This document shows, piece after piece, positions 26,280-36,300 of a stretch of 64,000 bases of DNA. The DNA lies in assembly GCA_900318685.1 (NCBI GenBank), contig ONLL01000013.1, positions 20,750 through 84,749 of the forward strand. The letters are read 5' to 3'. The position numbers and the translations under genes were made by a program. Below the pieces are notes generated by a model. It had not been told where the DNA came from, did not search any database, and saw nothing but the letters and a program-made list of their open reading frames with translations. Each line of letters begins with the position of its first letter. The first letter of the stretch is position 1. The stretch comes from an uncultured Prevotellaceae bacterium (lineage in GTDB: Bacteria; Bacteroidota; Bacteroidia; Bacteroidales; Bacteroidaceae).

Positions 26280-27122
26280 TTATTTCTTGTTGAAGGTCAG
26301 CAGTAGCTTACCGATGAAGGCAGCATGCTTGCCGTTCTGGTCGACGGGGATAGGGCGTCCGTCGAGGTTGTTGACGTACTGCAGATCCTGGAAGTAGGTG
26401 TGGGAGTGGCCGCCCAGCACGAGGTCGACGCCTCGCGTGTTCTCTATCACTCGGTTGTCAGGATACTCTGTGACTTCCCATCCCAGATGGCTGATGCAGA
26501 TCACGTAGTCGCACTTCTTTTGGCGCTTCAGGATGTCGACCATCTGCGTGGTCACCTCGATGGGGTCGAGGAAACGCAGCGGACCGTAGTTCTTGGTGAA
26601 CACCATCCCCTCCAGTGGCGGGCAGAGGGCGAAGATGCCAATCTTGATGCCCTTGCGCTTGATGGTGATGTAGGGCTTGACGATGTCTTTCAGCTCTGTA
26701 TTGGCAAAGTCGTAGTTGGAGCAGACGATGGGGAAGGTGGCTTTCTTGAAGATGCGGATCATGTTGTCGAGCCCGAAGTCGAACTCATGATTGCCGATGG
26801 TGACAGCATCGTAATGCATCTGGTTCATCAGTCCAATCTCGACATCACCCTCGAACATCGAGTAGAAAGCCGAGCCCTGTGAGAAGTCACCGCTGTCGAA
26901 GAGCAGCAGCTCAGGGTCTTGCGCGCGTTCCTCTTTTAATAAAGCGATACGTCGCAGGTACCCGCCGCGGTCGGCCACCACCGTGTCGGCCAAGTTCTTG
27001 TTCAGCGGCAGGATGGTAGAGTGAGTGTCGTTGGTGTGCAGGATGGTGAGTGTGCGCTGTTGGGCATAGCACGTGAAGAGTGCGCTGCCTGTTAATAATG
27101 TTGTTATGATGAACTTTTTCAT
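26280..27122 (-). CDS. 5'-nucleotidase/UshA-type metallophosphatase, catalytic domain only
   Basis: About 280 residues from the MKKFIITTLLTG start at 27122, a better signal peptide than the frame opening at 27146. Metal-site motifs occur in order: LHTNDTHST, LLFDSGDFSQGS, TIGNHEFDFG, CISHLGWE, LVLGGHSHTYF. This is the full calcineurin-like half of UshA-type nucleotidases, without the substrate-specificity half. That half is encoded by the separate gene immediately upstream (27150-27917). Together they likely release phosphate and nucleosides from nucleotides in the periplasm. Confidence 0.9.
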   Translation of the reverse strand: MKKFIITTLLTGSALFTCYAQQRTLTILHTNDTHSTILPLNKNLADTVVADRGGYLRRIALLKEERAQDPELLLFDSGDFSQGSAFYSMFEGDVEIGLMNQMHYDAVTIGNHEFDFGLDNMIRIFKKATFPIVCSNYDFANTELKDIVKPYITIKRKGIKIGIFALCPPLEGMVFTKNYGPLRFLDPIEVTTQMVDILKRQKKCDYVICISHLGWEVTEYPDNRVIENTRGVDLVLGGHSHTYFQDLQYVNNLDGRPIPVDQNGKHAAFIGKLLLTFNKK

Positions 27123-27149
27123 AGCGGTATTATTATCGTTTTTCATTGT

Positions 27150-27917
27150 TTATTCTCTCACTACGATACGACCTTCTACTTTCGCATCGACTTCCTTACC
27201 CTGGGCGTGCTGCGCCTTGAAGTAGTTCATGATGATAAAGCGTGAGTTGTCGGACTCACCCTGAGGGGAATTCAGGTTCGAGCCGTTCTTGAAGGCCGAC
27301 AGTCCGTCGTTGCCCTGAGCGAGGTAGTCGATGGTGACGACGCGATAGGCTCCCTTTGGATCTATCTCCTTGCCATTCAGACGGGCTGACAGCAGCTGTC
27401 CGTCGGCAGTGATGACCAACTCCACGCCGTGACTCACACCTTCGCCGCCACGTTTGGCAATCTGGCGGAACAGCTCCAGCGTCTGTTCGCCCGTGAGGGT
27501 GATGAAGGCGATCTTGTTTTCGAACGGGGCAATGTCGTTGATGTCGCCATAGGTCACAGTACCCTTCGACAGGGCAGCACGAATGCCGCCGATGTTGTAA
27601 ATGCCGAAGTCGGGCTGTTCGCCGTAGTCCTTGCCTGCCCACACCATGATGTCGCTGAGCAGGTTGGAGAGCTCGCCCTCAGGGCGCCGCTTGTCCAGGT
27701 CGCGGGCAGCTACGCCCATCACGGGACTCATCACAGAGTCGACCTTCGCTTTGTAGGGAGCCAGGAAGGCCGTCGCCTGCGCATCGGGGTGGCTGTCATA
27801 GCGGCTGTCGACAACGATCCGCTGGCGGCTGACGCTGGCAATCTGATAGTGGGAAGTGCAGCCCACAGCCCCCATTCCGAGGGCTAACAGGGCAGGAAAT
27901 AGTGTCGTTTTCTTCAT
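27150..27917 (-). CDS. 5'-nucleotidase C-terminal domain lipoprotein
   Basis: 255 residues from MKKTTLFPALLALGMG. Lipobox GAVGC predicts a lipid-anchored protein. The body is the 5_nucleotid_C domain (PF02872): MGVAARDLDKRRPEGELSNLLSDIM, FGIYNIGGIRAALSKGTVTYGDINDIAPFENKI, YLAQGNDGLSAF. A longer frame up to 27947 would begin with TTG inside the -7 box, so the MKK start is preferred. The leader is then very short, about 15 nt. The catalytic half follows 3' after roughly 30 bp. Confidence 0.88.
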   Translation of the reverse strand: MKKTTLFPALLALGMGAVGCTSHYQIASVSRQRIVVDSRYDSHPDAQATAFLAPYKAKVDSVMSPVMGVAARDLDKRRPEGELSNLLSDIMVWAGKDYGEQPDFGIYNIGGIRAALSKGTVTYGDINDIAPFENKIAFITLTGEQTLELFRQIAKRGGEGVSHGVELVITADGQLLSARLNGKEIDPKGAYRVVTIDYLAQGNDGLSAFKNGSNLNSPQGESDNSRFIIMNYFKAQHAQGKEVDAKVEGRIVVRE

Positions 27918-27937
27918 ATGCATCAGTATTTTTGTGC

Positions 27938-27968
27938 AAAAATACAAAAAAGTTTTGTTGTTACCAAA
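27938..27968 (-). promoter_or_regulatory. promoter of the split 5'-nucleotidase operon
   Basis: On the minus strand TTTG (27968-27965), 19-20 bp, then TATTTTTG (about 27945-27938) followed by CAC. It overlaps the divergent rplS promoter region. Confidence 0.7.
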
Positions 27969-27984
27969 TTTTTTCGTACCTTTG
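27955..27984 (+). promoter_or_regulatory. rplS promoter
   Basis: TTTG (27955-27958), 18 bp, then TACCTTTG (27977-27984) followed by CACC. About 97 bases separate the -7 box from the rplS ATG. That leader can fold locally, but I did not recognise a named ribosomal leader motif. Confidence 0.75.
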
Positions 27985-28081
27985 CACCCGCTTTCGGCGT
28001 AACCGATGGTGGGAAGATAGGAGAGTTGCCCGCTATGTTGCGTTGGAACGATACAACAATTTTATTATTTAATACTTTAAA

Positions 28082-28474
28082 ATGGATTTAATTAAAGTTG
28101 CTGAGGAAGCATTTGCAACCAGCAATCGTGCCAAGGCTAAGGAAGCCGGCAAGAAGTTCGAGGAGTTCGCACCTGGCGACACTATCACCGTTGGTTACAA
28201 AATTATCGAGGGTTCGAAGGAGCGCATCCAGCTCTATCGTGGCGTGGTGATTAAGATCTGCGGTCACGGTGAGAAGAAGCGTTTCACCGTTCGTAAGATG
28301 TCAGGCACCGTGGGTGTGGAGCGTATCTTCCCCCTGGAGTCGCCCAACATCGACAGCATCGAGGTGAACAAGCACGGTAAGGTGCGTCGCGCCAAGCTGT
28401 ACTACCTGCGCAAGCTCACGGGTAAGGCTGCCCGCATCAAGGAGAAGCGCGTTGCTGTGAAGAAAGAGGACTAA
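28082..28474 (+). CDS. rplS: 50S ribosomal protein L19
   Basis: 130 residues. [33 protein letters not shown] is the L19 core, followed by TFTVRKMSG-like [28 protein letters not shown] and [26 protein letters not shown]19 sits at the 30S-50S interface. It has its own promoter and is followed by a hairpin terminator, so it is monocistronic here. Confidence 0.97.
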   Translation: MDLIKVAEEAFATSNRAKAKEAGKKFEEFAPGDTITVGYKIIEGSKERIQLYRGVVIKICGHGEKKRFTVRKMSGTVGVERIFPLESPNIDSIEVNKHGKVRRAKLYYLRKLTGKAARIKEKRVAVKKED

Positions 28475-28497
28475 TCTCAACCCTTACAGGTATCAAG

Positions 28498-28528
28498 CAC
28501 CGATGGCCCAGCGGCTGTCGGTGTTTTT
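28498..28528 (+). terminator. rplS rho-independent-type terminator
   Basis: CACCGA (28498-28503) pairs with TCGGTG (28518-28523), with extra GGC/GCC pairing inside, followed by TTTTT. It lies 24 bp after the rplS stop. Confidence 0.75.
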
Positions 28529-28571
28529 GTGTTTGTATGCTCTTGGCAGGAGTAATTATTGGTGCAGGAGC

Positions 28572-29441
28572 TTATCCGTTTTTCTCAGTCATATATTTCC
28601 AGTAACGGCGAGGCATATCGCTGAGTTGCTTGCGAGGGTTGATGCGCTCGCGAATGCAGATGGCCTTGAAATAGGTACGCCAGAGCTGTTGGAAAAGTGT
28701 GTCGTCGCTGCTGAGTACATCGGCATTAAGCTTGCCGTCGGTGAGGTCGAAGGGGACAGAGGCCTCGTCTTCGAAGGTGACGCGGATAGCCCCACCTATG
28801 TTCTCTCCCCCTAAGAGCGGGGTGTCGCAGGCATCGGCAGTTTCTCTCCTTTCGGAGGAGAGAGTGGGGGAGATGCCGCTTGGACTATAATAATAGCCGT
28901 AGTGCCGCTTGGCATCATAGATGAGCCAGGGCTGGTCGTTGAAACGGTCTTGGAAGTGGTCGATGATGAGCGGCAGCACATTGTGATCGGGAGAGACTAC
29001 GGCGAGATAGGTACCGTCCTTCGCCTTCTGGAAACGGATGAACTGCTTCATGCGCAACTGCTCGTGGAGTACGCGGCGGCAAGTGTTGCGCACGGCCAGC
29101 ACATCAAGGTCGGAGGCATTTTGCTCGATGCTTCGTGCACCTGCAGGCTGCCGGAACACCTTGCAGATATAATTGAAGAGCGGCTGATTGAGTGCGCGCT
29201 CCTCGGAGAGCCAGCTGAGGGTAATGACGCGCAAGCCTGCTGCCGACAGACGCTTCTCCAGTCCTTTCCAGACGCGAGAGGCTTTCTCGTTGTCGGTCAC
29301 CACCACATGCGGCTCGTCGGCAAACAGTGGCAACTGCTCGCCCGCTGCCAACAGCACCTGTGGCTCTTGATGGAGGAAGAAACTGTCGAAGACGGCTGTC
29401 AGCAGGCCGTCTATTGTTCCGTCAAACACATAAGTAATCAT
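28572..29441 (-). CDS. TIGR03915-family putative DNA metabolism protein
   Basis: 289 residues. MITYVFDGTIDGLLTAVFDSFF, the middle VRNTCRRVLHEQLRMKQFIRFQKAKDGTYLAVVSPDHNVLPL and the C-terminal WRTYFKAICIRERINPRKQLSDMPRRYWKYMTE fit the partner protein of the TIGR03916 radical-SAM enzyme; the C-terminal part resembles the uracil-DNA-glycosylase-like region reported for this pair. About 30 residues (SPSGISPTLSSERRE to LLGGENIGG) interrupt the YGYYY...VTF strand and are encoded by a GC-rich palindromic repeat, an in-frame insertion. It starts 21 bp after the radical-SAM gene, in the same operon. Function in DNA repair or modification is inferred by the family, not proven. Confidence 0.85.
   Translation of the reverse strand: MITYVFDGTIDGLLTAVFDSFFLHQEPQVLLAAGEQLPLFADEPHVVVTDNEKASRVWKGLEKRLSAAGLRVITLSWLSEERALNQPLFNYICKVFRQPAGARSIEQNASDLDVLAVRNTCRRVLHEQLRMKQFIRFQKAKDGTYLAVVSPDHNVLPLIIDHFQDRFNDQPWLIYDAKRHYGYYYSPSGISPTLSSERRETADACDTPLLGGENIGGAIRVTFEDEASVPFDLTDGKLNADVLSSDDTLFQQLWRTYFKAICIRERINPRKQLSDMPRRYWKYMTEKNG
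28800..28876. repeat. GC-rich palindromic element inside the TIGR03915 gene
   Basis: TCTCTCC-TTTCGGA-GGAGAGA hairpin, an outer TTCTCTCCCCC matched by GGGGGAGA, and an inner CCCC...GGGG. It belongs by style to the same repeat family as those at 855-892 and 40808-40913. It is read in frame, adding about 30 residues. Confidence 0.65.
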
Positions 29442-29462
29442 GGTGCGGCAGATTATTCTTCG

Positions 29463-30752
29463 TCACTCTCCGAAGTCGAGCATGAGCTGCTGTTCGGCGG
29501 CAGCACGCTTCTGTTGGGCCTTTGAGATCAGCAGTGGGCGCAGCCGCTCAGGATGAAGTTCGTTGATGCCGACGATGGGCTGGGAGAAAGCAGAGGTGAG
29601 CTCACCACAGGTGATAAAGTATTTGGCTTTCTTCATCACTACGCCCATCTTCTTCAGATGATACGATGTAAGACGATTGAAACGGCGGCTGTTGATAATG
29701 AGAATGGCACTTTTCACGCCGATGCCAGGCACACGGAGGATGCGCTCGTAATCATCCTTGTTGATGTCGACGGGGAAAGCCTCTGGGTGACGAAGGGCCC
29801 AGCCAAGCTTGGGGTCAACATCAAGGTCGAGGTGGGCGTGGGCATCATCGACAATCTCATCGACATTGAAATGATAGAAGCGCATGAGCCAGTCGGCCTG
29901 GTAGAGACGATTCTCACGCACCAGCGGAGGCTGTTTTAACACAGGCAGGCGGGGGTCGTAGGTGTTCACGCTGACGTAGCCAGAGTAATAGACACGCCGC
30001 ATCGTGGGCTGCTGGTACATAGCGTTAGACATCAGGAGAATATCGCGGTCGCTTTCCTTCGTGGCTCCCACAATCATCTGCGTTGACTGGCCCGCAGGTA
30101 CGAAACGAGGGACGTGGCGCAGCTTCTTGCGGTCCTCCTTGTTCTCTAATACCCCTTGCTGAATCTGCGACATGGGCAGGAAGATGCTCTTATGGTCTTT
30201 CTCTGGAGCCAATGCCTTCAGCGACTCTTCCTTGGGTATTTCGATGTTTATGCTCATGCGGTCGGCATAGCGTCCTGCCTCCGTAAGCAGCTCCTGCGAA
30301 GCCCCAGGAATGGTCTTCAGGTGGATATATCCGTTGAAGCGGTGGACGGTGCGCAGGTCGCGAACGATAGCTGTCAGCCGCTCCATCGTATAGTCAGGGT
30401 TACGCACCACACCACTCGAGAGAAACAGTCCCTCGATGTAGTTGCGGCGATAGAACTCCATCGTGATTTCTTCGAGTTCTGTGACTGAGAGCGTCGCGCG
30501 CTTGATGTCGTTGGTCCTGCGGTTGATGCAGTAGGCGCAATCATACATGCAATAGTTCGTCAGCATCACCTTCAGCAGTGATATGCAGCGGCCGTCATCG
30601 GCAAACGAGTGGCAGATGCCCACGCCGCCAACTGTCGACCCTACCATTCCCTTCTTGCCAGAGCGCACAGTACCACTCGACGAGCACGACACATCGTACT
30701 TCGCCGACTCTGCGAGCACTCGCAGCTTCTCCATTGTGTTCTCTGTCAGCAT
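29463..30752 (-). CDS. putative DNA modification/repair radical SAM protein (TIGR03916)
   Basis: 429 residues; the start could also be at 30734 (MEKLRVLAESAKYD). The radical-SAM cluster motif is CMYDCAYC in LTNYCMYDCAYCINRRTND. The N-terminal YDVSCSSSGTVRSGKKG and GICHSFADDGRCISLLKVM blocks are characteristic of this family. Near the C-terminus ILRVPGIGVKSAILIINSRR is a helix-hairpin-helix DNA-contact motif. The gene is always paired with a TIGR03915 protein in the genomes I recall, as here (21-bp gap). The chemistry is unknown. Confidence 0.9.
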   Translation of the reverse strand: MLTENTMEKLRVLAESAKYDVSCSSSGTVRSGKKGMVGSTVGGVGICHSFADDGRCISLLKVMLTNYCMYDCAYCINRRTNDIKRATLSVTELEEITMEFYRRNYIEGLFLSSGVVRNPDYTMERLTAIVRDLRTVHRFNGYIHLKTIPGASQELLTEAGRYADRMSINIEIPKEESLKALAPEKDHKSIFLPMSQIQQGVLENKEDRKKLRHVPRFVPAGQSTQMIVGATKESDRDILLMSNAMYQQPTMRRVYYSGYVSVNTYDPRLPVLKQPPLVRENRLYQADWLMRFYHFNVDEIVDDAHAHLDLDVDPKLGWALRHPEAFPVDINKDDYERILRVPGIGVKSAILIINSRRFNRLTSYHLKKMGVVMKKAKYFITCGELTSAFSQPIVGINELHPERLRPLLISKAQQKRAAAEQQLMLDFGE

Positions 30753-30813
30753 GGGTAAGTCGTTGGGCGAGGGCCAATCCCGCAGCCAGCTGCTGTTGGG
30801 GTTTGCCTTGTCT

Positions 30814-32610
30814 TTATCGGATGATAGTCTTGTGGCTGCCTATGATATAGACGCCACGCTTCAACTGGCCTTTTTCGTTTTTCAACCTTCCAGAGGTGGA
30901 GCGACGTACAAGTCGTCCGTACAGGTCATACACAGCATCAGACTCGTGGCGAATAGAGGATTGTGCTTTGATGCCTGCTGCAAAGAACTCTTTGGGAAGG
31001 ATGCTGACCTGTCCCAGCACGAAGTCGGCATTGCGTGTGGCATCAGTGTAGAAAGCGATGACATAGTCGCCAGTCTCAGGGATGTCAAACTCGAAGGTCT
31101 GCTGAATAACTCCTGTGAACTTGTTGGCGGTATTGTTGCCGATGTTGACGGTGGGCGTGTAGGTCTGCGAAGCCACTTCCTGTCCGTCGGGAGTCTCAAT
31201 AGCGATGATTACAGGAGTAAACTCTGGCTGATTCCAGTTGCATACTTTGTATTTGACGGCATAACGTCCTGGATGTAGCGTCAGACAGGAACGGGCTGTG
31301 TTGTCGCCGAATTTTGCCCAGGCGGCTTTCGCTCTGGTAGTGGCATTCTGAACGAGCAGTCCATATTCAAAGGAGCGGGCAGAATTGGTAAAACGCAGAA
31401 CACGAGGGCCGCTAGTGTATGGCAGACCGCCACCCACACGCTTGGTTGAACCGTTGGACACATACCAGTCCTGAGGCACAGTCCCCTCAGTCTTGAAGCG
31501 CTGACTAAGCGTATAGCCTGTCTGTGGTGTCAGGAAGCTGACGGGACAGGATGCCTCCGCTGTCTTTCCATTGTCACCGGTCACCTCTACACGCAGGGTG
31601 TGCTTGCCTGCTGAAGGGGCAGCCATTGTGACTGTATAGGGTGATTCAGTTGCTGAGCCCAGAAGCGTCTTTCCATCGTAGAAGTCGACTTTTGCCACAT
31701 TACCCTTGGGAACTTGTGCGGTGGCTGTGACAGTGACGTCGGGAAAGGATGCTTCACCCTGTGGAGCCAGACAAAGATGGGTGGTCTCGCCTGCCGGCTG
31801 AGTGATTCTCACCGAAGGCATGTTCAGGGAGAAACGCTTGCAGAAGTTCCAGATGAGATGGCGGTTGAGGTCCATGGGCCAGTGTCCGCCGTTGTTATAG
31901 GAGTAGAGCCATACCTCGCCGCCGTTTGGTCCGCCAGTCCATTTCTCTAGGTCACCGTTGTACCAGCTGCTGCTGATGGGCTTGTAGCCTGTGGTCTTGC
32001 TGTAGTTGGTGTGCTTGTCATGCTTGGCATAGTTCTCTATGTAGCTATGAATGCCATATTGCTCGTAGCCGAACACATCGTCACCATAAGCGATGCACTC
32101 GAGCAGGTTGACGGGCTTCTTGCAGTTGTTCCACGGCTGCTCTGAGAACTGGATGCCGCTGGTGGGGGCGAAGGCAGCGATTTTGTCCTGCATGCTGCCG
32201 ATGCAATGGTGGATAAGCATCGATCCCATCGAGAATCCCGACCAGTACACTCGCTCTTTGTCGATGTCGAAACGGGTGGCCATCTCGTCAATGGTCTTGA
32301 TGACGAAGTTCTGGTCTTTTGTGCCGCCGATGTCCCAAGTGTTGCCATCACTGCGCAGGTAGGTGATGACAAACTTTGCCGTGTCAATCATCTCATACAT
32401 CTTGTCAGAGCCGTACTGGTATTCCGGGTCTTGGTTCATTCCATGAGTGACAATGAAAAGGGGTGATTTGGCTGGTAGTGAGTTGGGGGTGAATACCACC
32501 ATGTTCCGTTGCTTTCCGCCCACAGTGATGTCGATGGACTGCTTCTTGTAAGCGTATGCTTGCAACACCAAAAGGAGGATGAGAGTAACTGAAAAGAATG
32601 AGCGTTTCAT
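30814..32610 (-). CDS. secreted esterase (CE1/PHB-depolymerase-like) with Ig-like and C-terminal sorting domains
   Basis: 598 residues, signal peptide 1-20. The catalytic alpha/beta-hydrolase domain spans about 22-275: nucleophile Ser127 in YWSGFSMGSM, and a late His in NNGGHWPMDL. An Ig-like domain follows (about 285-375; VTVTATAQVPKGNVAKVDFYDG, a Bacterial Ig-like pattern), then a beta-sandwich (about 385-555) resembling a carbohydrate-binding module. The tail VYDLYGRLVRRS...RGVYIIGSHKTIIR resembles the sorting-like tail on other window proteins. It probably releases acetyl or feruloyl groups from plant polysaccharide. A small unknown secreted protein lies 12 bp upstream in the same operon. 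Confidence 0.8.
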   Translation of the reverse strand: MKRSFFSVTLILLLVLQAYAYKKQSIDITVGGKQRNMVVFTPNSLPAKSPLFIVTHGMNQDPEYQYGSDKMYEMIDTAKFVITYLRSDGNTWDIGGTKDQNFVIKTIDEMATRFDIDKERVYWSGFSMGSMLIHHCIGSMQDKIAAFAPTSGIQFSEQPWNNCKKPVNLLECIAYGDDVFGYEQYGIHSYIENYAKHDKHTNYSKTTGYKPISSSWYNGDLEKWTGGPNGGEVWLYSYNNGGHWPMDLNRHLIWNFCKRFSLNMPSVRITQPAGETTHLCLAPQGEASFPDVTVTATAQVPKGNVAKVDFYDGKTLLGSATESPYTVTMAAPSAGKHTLRVEVTGDNGKTAEASCPVSFLTPQTGYTLSQRFKTEGTVPQDWYVSNGSTKRVGGGLPYTSGPRVLRFTNSARSFEYGLLVQNATTRAKAAWAKFGDNTARSCLTLHPGRYAVKYKVCNWNQPEFTPVIIAIETPDGQEVASQTYTPTVNIGNNTANKFTGVIQQTFEFDIPETGDYVIAFYTDATRNADFVLGQVSILPKEFFAAGIKAQSSIRHESDAVYDLYGRLVRRSTSGRLKNEKGQLKRGVYIIGSHKTIIR

Positions 32611-32622
32611 AACTAATAGGTG

Positions 32623-33318
32623 TTATAGGTGAAACTTCTTGCCGTCCCATTTCCAGGTGATGGATGTTTTGTTGGTGCCCCGATAGGTGGTGAGGATGAT
32701 GTCCTTACCCTGCCGGGGCAGGGCCACATTGTTGAGGGGGCGATTTTTGTACCAGCGGTCGTACTCCTCCTTGGTCATGTTGGTGACCTTGCCGGCTTTG
32801 GAGCCCCAGAAATACTGCTTGGTATCGCTGTCGTAGCCGTAGCTGCCGTAGTCGATGCCGTAGTCCAGATCGAGCCTGAGGTCCTCGGACTCAATGGGCT
32901 CGAGGGTGCGCTTGGCATTGTCGTAGAGGGCGAAGTAGGTGCCGTCGAACTGTCCCGTAGTGGGTTTGCCGTTGGTAAGCGTTTGCATGTTGTAAGCCAC
33001 GAGGCGATGCTTGCCGTCAGCGCAGTTCCAGTAGCACATCTCGAAATAGGATCTTGTGTTGTTGTATTCTTCATAACACTCCTGGCGGATGTATCCATTG
33101 CGAGTGTCGACGATGAAGGTGACACCCTCAGGCTGAGGCTTGCTGTTTTTGTATAGCTCCCATGAGTTGGCAAGGTTGCCTGTGAGTTCATCCTCAGGCT
33201 CATCGATGTAGTTGAGGAAGAAGTCTACGATGGTGGGGCGCTGCCCTTGGAGCTTGATCTGTGCGCTGAGGGTGGTGCAGACGGTCAGAGCGGCAAATAG
33301 TAGGATTCCTTTTCTCAT
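32623..33318 (-). CDS. secreted protein of unknown function
   Basis: 231 residues with a clear signal peptide (MRKGILLFAALTVCTTLSAQ). The rest is rich in aromatic residues, Gly and Asp: GVTFIVDTRNGYIRQECYEEYNNTRSYFEMCYWNCADGKHRLVAYN, YGIDYGSYGYDSDTKQYFWG, and a C-terminal TSITWKWDGKKFHL. I do not recognise a family. It lies 16 bp after the hybrid two-component gene and 12 bp before the esterase gene, all on the minus strand, so it may be co-transcribed with both. Confidence 0.75.
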   Translation of the reverse strand: MRKGILLFAALTVCTTLSAQIKLQGQRPTIVDFFLNYIDEPEDELTGNLANSWELYKNSKPQPEGVTFIVDTRNGYIRQECYEEYNNTRSYFEMCYWNCADGKHRLVAYNMQTLTNGKPTTGQFDGTYFALYDNAKRTLEPIESEDLRLDLDYGIDYGSYGYDSDTKQYFWGSKAGKVTNMTKEEYDRWYKNRPLNNVALPRQGKDIILTTYRGTNKTSITWKWDGKKFHL

Positions 33319-33334
33319 AGTGCTGAAGGGGGTG

Positions 33335-36300
33335 TTATTGTTTGTCGTGTTCTCGCATATAGTCGCGTGGGCTCATACCGTAGAATTTCTTGAAGACGGT
33401 GCTGAAGGAGGTGCTGTTCGAGAATCCACAGGCGTACATCACCTCAGTGACGTTCATGCCGTGTCCTGCGAGAAGCGTGGCCGCACGCTTGAGGCGTATG
33501 TTGCGTATGAAGTCGTGAGGGGTTTGTCCGGTGAGTTCCTTCATTTTGCGATGCAGGTGTACGCGACTGATGCCAACCTCGTCGGCAATCATGTCGATGG
33601 AGAGGTCGGAGTCGTCAAGGTGGTTGTTGATGGCGTTCATCACACGCTCAAGGAGTTTCTCGTCGGGCGACTTGGGACGCTGTACCTCCGTAATCTGCTC
33701 TTCGAGGCCATCATTGCGCTCGTACTTCAGTCGTAGCAACTGATGGGTGTTGATGAGGTTGAGGATGGTGCGCTTGAGGATGTCAAGGTTGAATGGCTTG
33801 CTGATGTATGCGTCGGCACCTGTCTCAAGACCTTCCAGGCGGTCCTCCTCGCTGTTCTTGGCTGTGAGCAGCACGACGGGAATGAAGTTGGTGGTCATGT
33901 TGATTTTGAGCTTTTGGCAGAGGGTGGTGCCGTCCATCTCAGGCATCATGACATCAGAGAGTACTAGGTCGGGATGAACGCGATGTATGAGTCCGAGGGC
34001 TTCGCGTCCATTGGCACAGGCGTGTATGGTATAGTCGTGGCCGAGCTCTTCGGTGAGGTACTGGCGTATCTCATCGTCGTCCTCGGCGATAACGATGACT
34101 TTTCTGTCGGCTGCCCGGCGCTTGTTTCCTGTTTCTTGCTCAGTGTTGTCCTCCTCTTCGGCAGGTGAGATGACGGCGGTGTCAGGCTGTTGCTTCTCGC
34201 TGTCGTCGATGTTTTTCTCGACGACGATTTCTTCAGGTTTGAGGTGGGCGTTGCCCAAGGGCAGGGTGACCACAAACTGACAACCACGTGAAAGGTTGCA
34301 GGCAGTGATAGTGCCGTGATGCAGCTCTACGAGTGCTCTTGACAAATCAAGTCCCACGCCAGTGCCGGTGTTACGGTCGTTGACACGTGTGGGGCTTTGG
34401 TAGAAGCGCTCGAAGATGCGCTCGAGCTGGTCGGGTGGTATCTGCTCGCCATCGTCGCTGATAGCTATTCTGGCTTGATTTTGGTCGTGTGTGATGTTAA
34501 TGTCAATGTTTCCTCCTGAAGGTGTGAATTTGAAGGCATTGGAAAGGACATTGACGATGACTTTGTCGAAATGTCTGCGGTCAATCCATACGGGCAGACG
34601 GTCGGCATCGTGCTCAAGGGTGAGATTAATCTGCTTGGAGCGGGCCTGATGGCTGAAAAGGTCGTGGATATCCTTGACAAAGCCTACGAGGTCCGTCTCG
34701 GTCATGCGCATCTGCATCTGTCCCTTGTCAATCTTGCGGAGGTCCATCATTTGGTTGATGACTCCAAGGATGCGGTCGGCATTGCGCTTGATGGTGAGGT
34801 AGGTGGCACGTCGCTGCGGATCCTGCTCCTCTTTGATAAGTTCTACGAGGGGCGTAACTATGAGCGTCATAGGTGTGCGTATCTCATGGCTCATGTTGAT
34901 GAAGAACTTCAGCTTGGCGTCGGCCATCTCTTCGGCATGTATGTGCTCCTGCAGGCGCAGGTGATCCTGCTCCTTGCGGCGGCGGAAAGCGAGATACGAC
35001 CAGATGGCTATGGCAGCAAGAAGGGCGTAGATGATGTAAGCCCAGATGCTCTTGTACCACGGACGTCCGACGACGACGGTGAACGCGCGCTCCTCAGTTG
35101 TCTCATTGTTGCGCTCGGCCTTCACGCGGAAGTTGTAGGTGCCTGGCGGCATGTGCGAGAAGGAGATGACGTTCATACCCTGTTGCAGGCGTATGTAGGG
35201 CTCGTTATTGATACTATATAAATATGTGGTGTGCTCAGGGTTGTCGAAGGTAAGTGTGGACAGCTGTATGGCGAAGCTGTTGTCGTGCCATCCCAGTTGG
35301 AAGTGATTGCTAGCGATGACGGTGGTGTCGGTGATGGCGTGCCCGTCGGAGAGGGTGCTGGCGTTGACTTGCATGCCATTGACAAAGAATCCTGTGAGCT
35401 GTACGGATGCTTTCCAGGGTGTGTGCTGTATCTCCTTTGGGTTGAACCACGTCAGTCCGCCTGTGCCACCCATGATGATGGTGCCGTCGGCTGCGATGCA
35501 GGAGGCGTTGTCGCCGAACTCATTGCTCTGCAGACCATCGTCCACGTAGTAGTTCTCGAAAGTGTTCGTCTTAGGGTCGAGGCGGTTCAGACCGTGATTA
35601 GTGCTCAGCCACAGCTTTCCGTCGAGGTCGCGCTCGATGCTTGATATTCCGTTGTCAGTGAGACCGTCGGCACGGGTGTAGAGCTGAATCAGGTGTCCGC
35701 TGAGATCATAGCGATATAGCCCCGTGTTGGCACCCACCCAGAGCTCGCCGTCAAACTCTTTTGCCAGTCTAGTGGGCTGGCTGTAGTTCAGGCAGTTGCC
35801 TCCGAACGCTTTGGTCCAGCTCTGACTGTCGATGTCGAGGCAGCAGAGGCCAAGCGACGTGGATACATAGATGCGCTTTTCGTCGGGCGAGAGATACAGC
35901 TGTGAAGCATAGTCGTTGGAGATGCTGTTTATGCTGCGGTCGCTGGGTGCATTCTCATCAGCTACATACTTGGTGATGTGCTGGTCGTTGAGGTCCATGC
36001 ACAGCAGGCCATACTTCATCGTGGCCATCCAGAGGCGCTGGTGGCTGTCGATTTTGATGTCCATCACGATGAGGTGGTCATCAGGGTATGGCTGGCGGTG
36101 GTACTGCAGGGTCTGTCCGTCAATCCATCCGAAGCCTTCCTGATAGGAGCCGGCCCAGATACGTCCCTGACTGTCTTCGCAGAGGGTCATCACAACCGAC
36201 GGGTAGCCGTCCTTGAGGTGGCGCACGCTTTTCTTGTCAGCGCTGATGCAGTAGATGCCGTCTTTGTCAGTACCCACCCAGGTGCGTCCCAGATGGTCGG

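Noticed and set aside
27985-28081. Named ribosomal leader upstream of rplS
   Set aside because: The leader is long enough, but I could not match it to a known L19 leader structure by eye.
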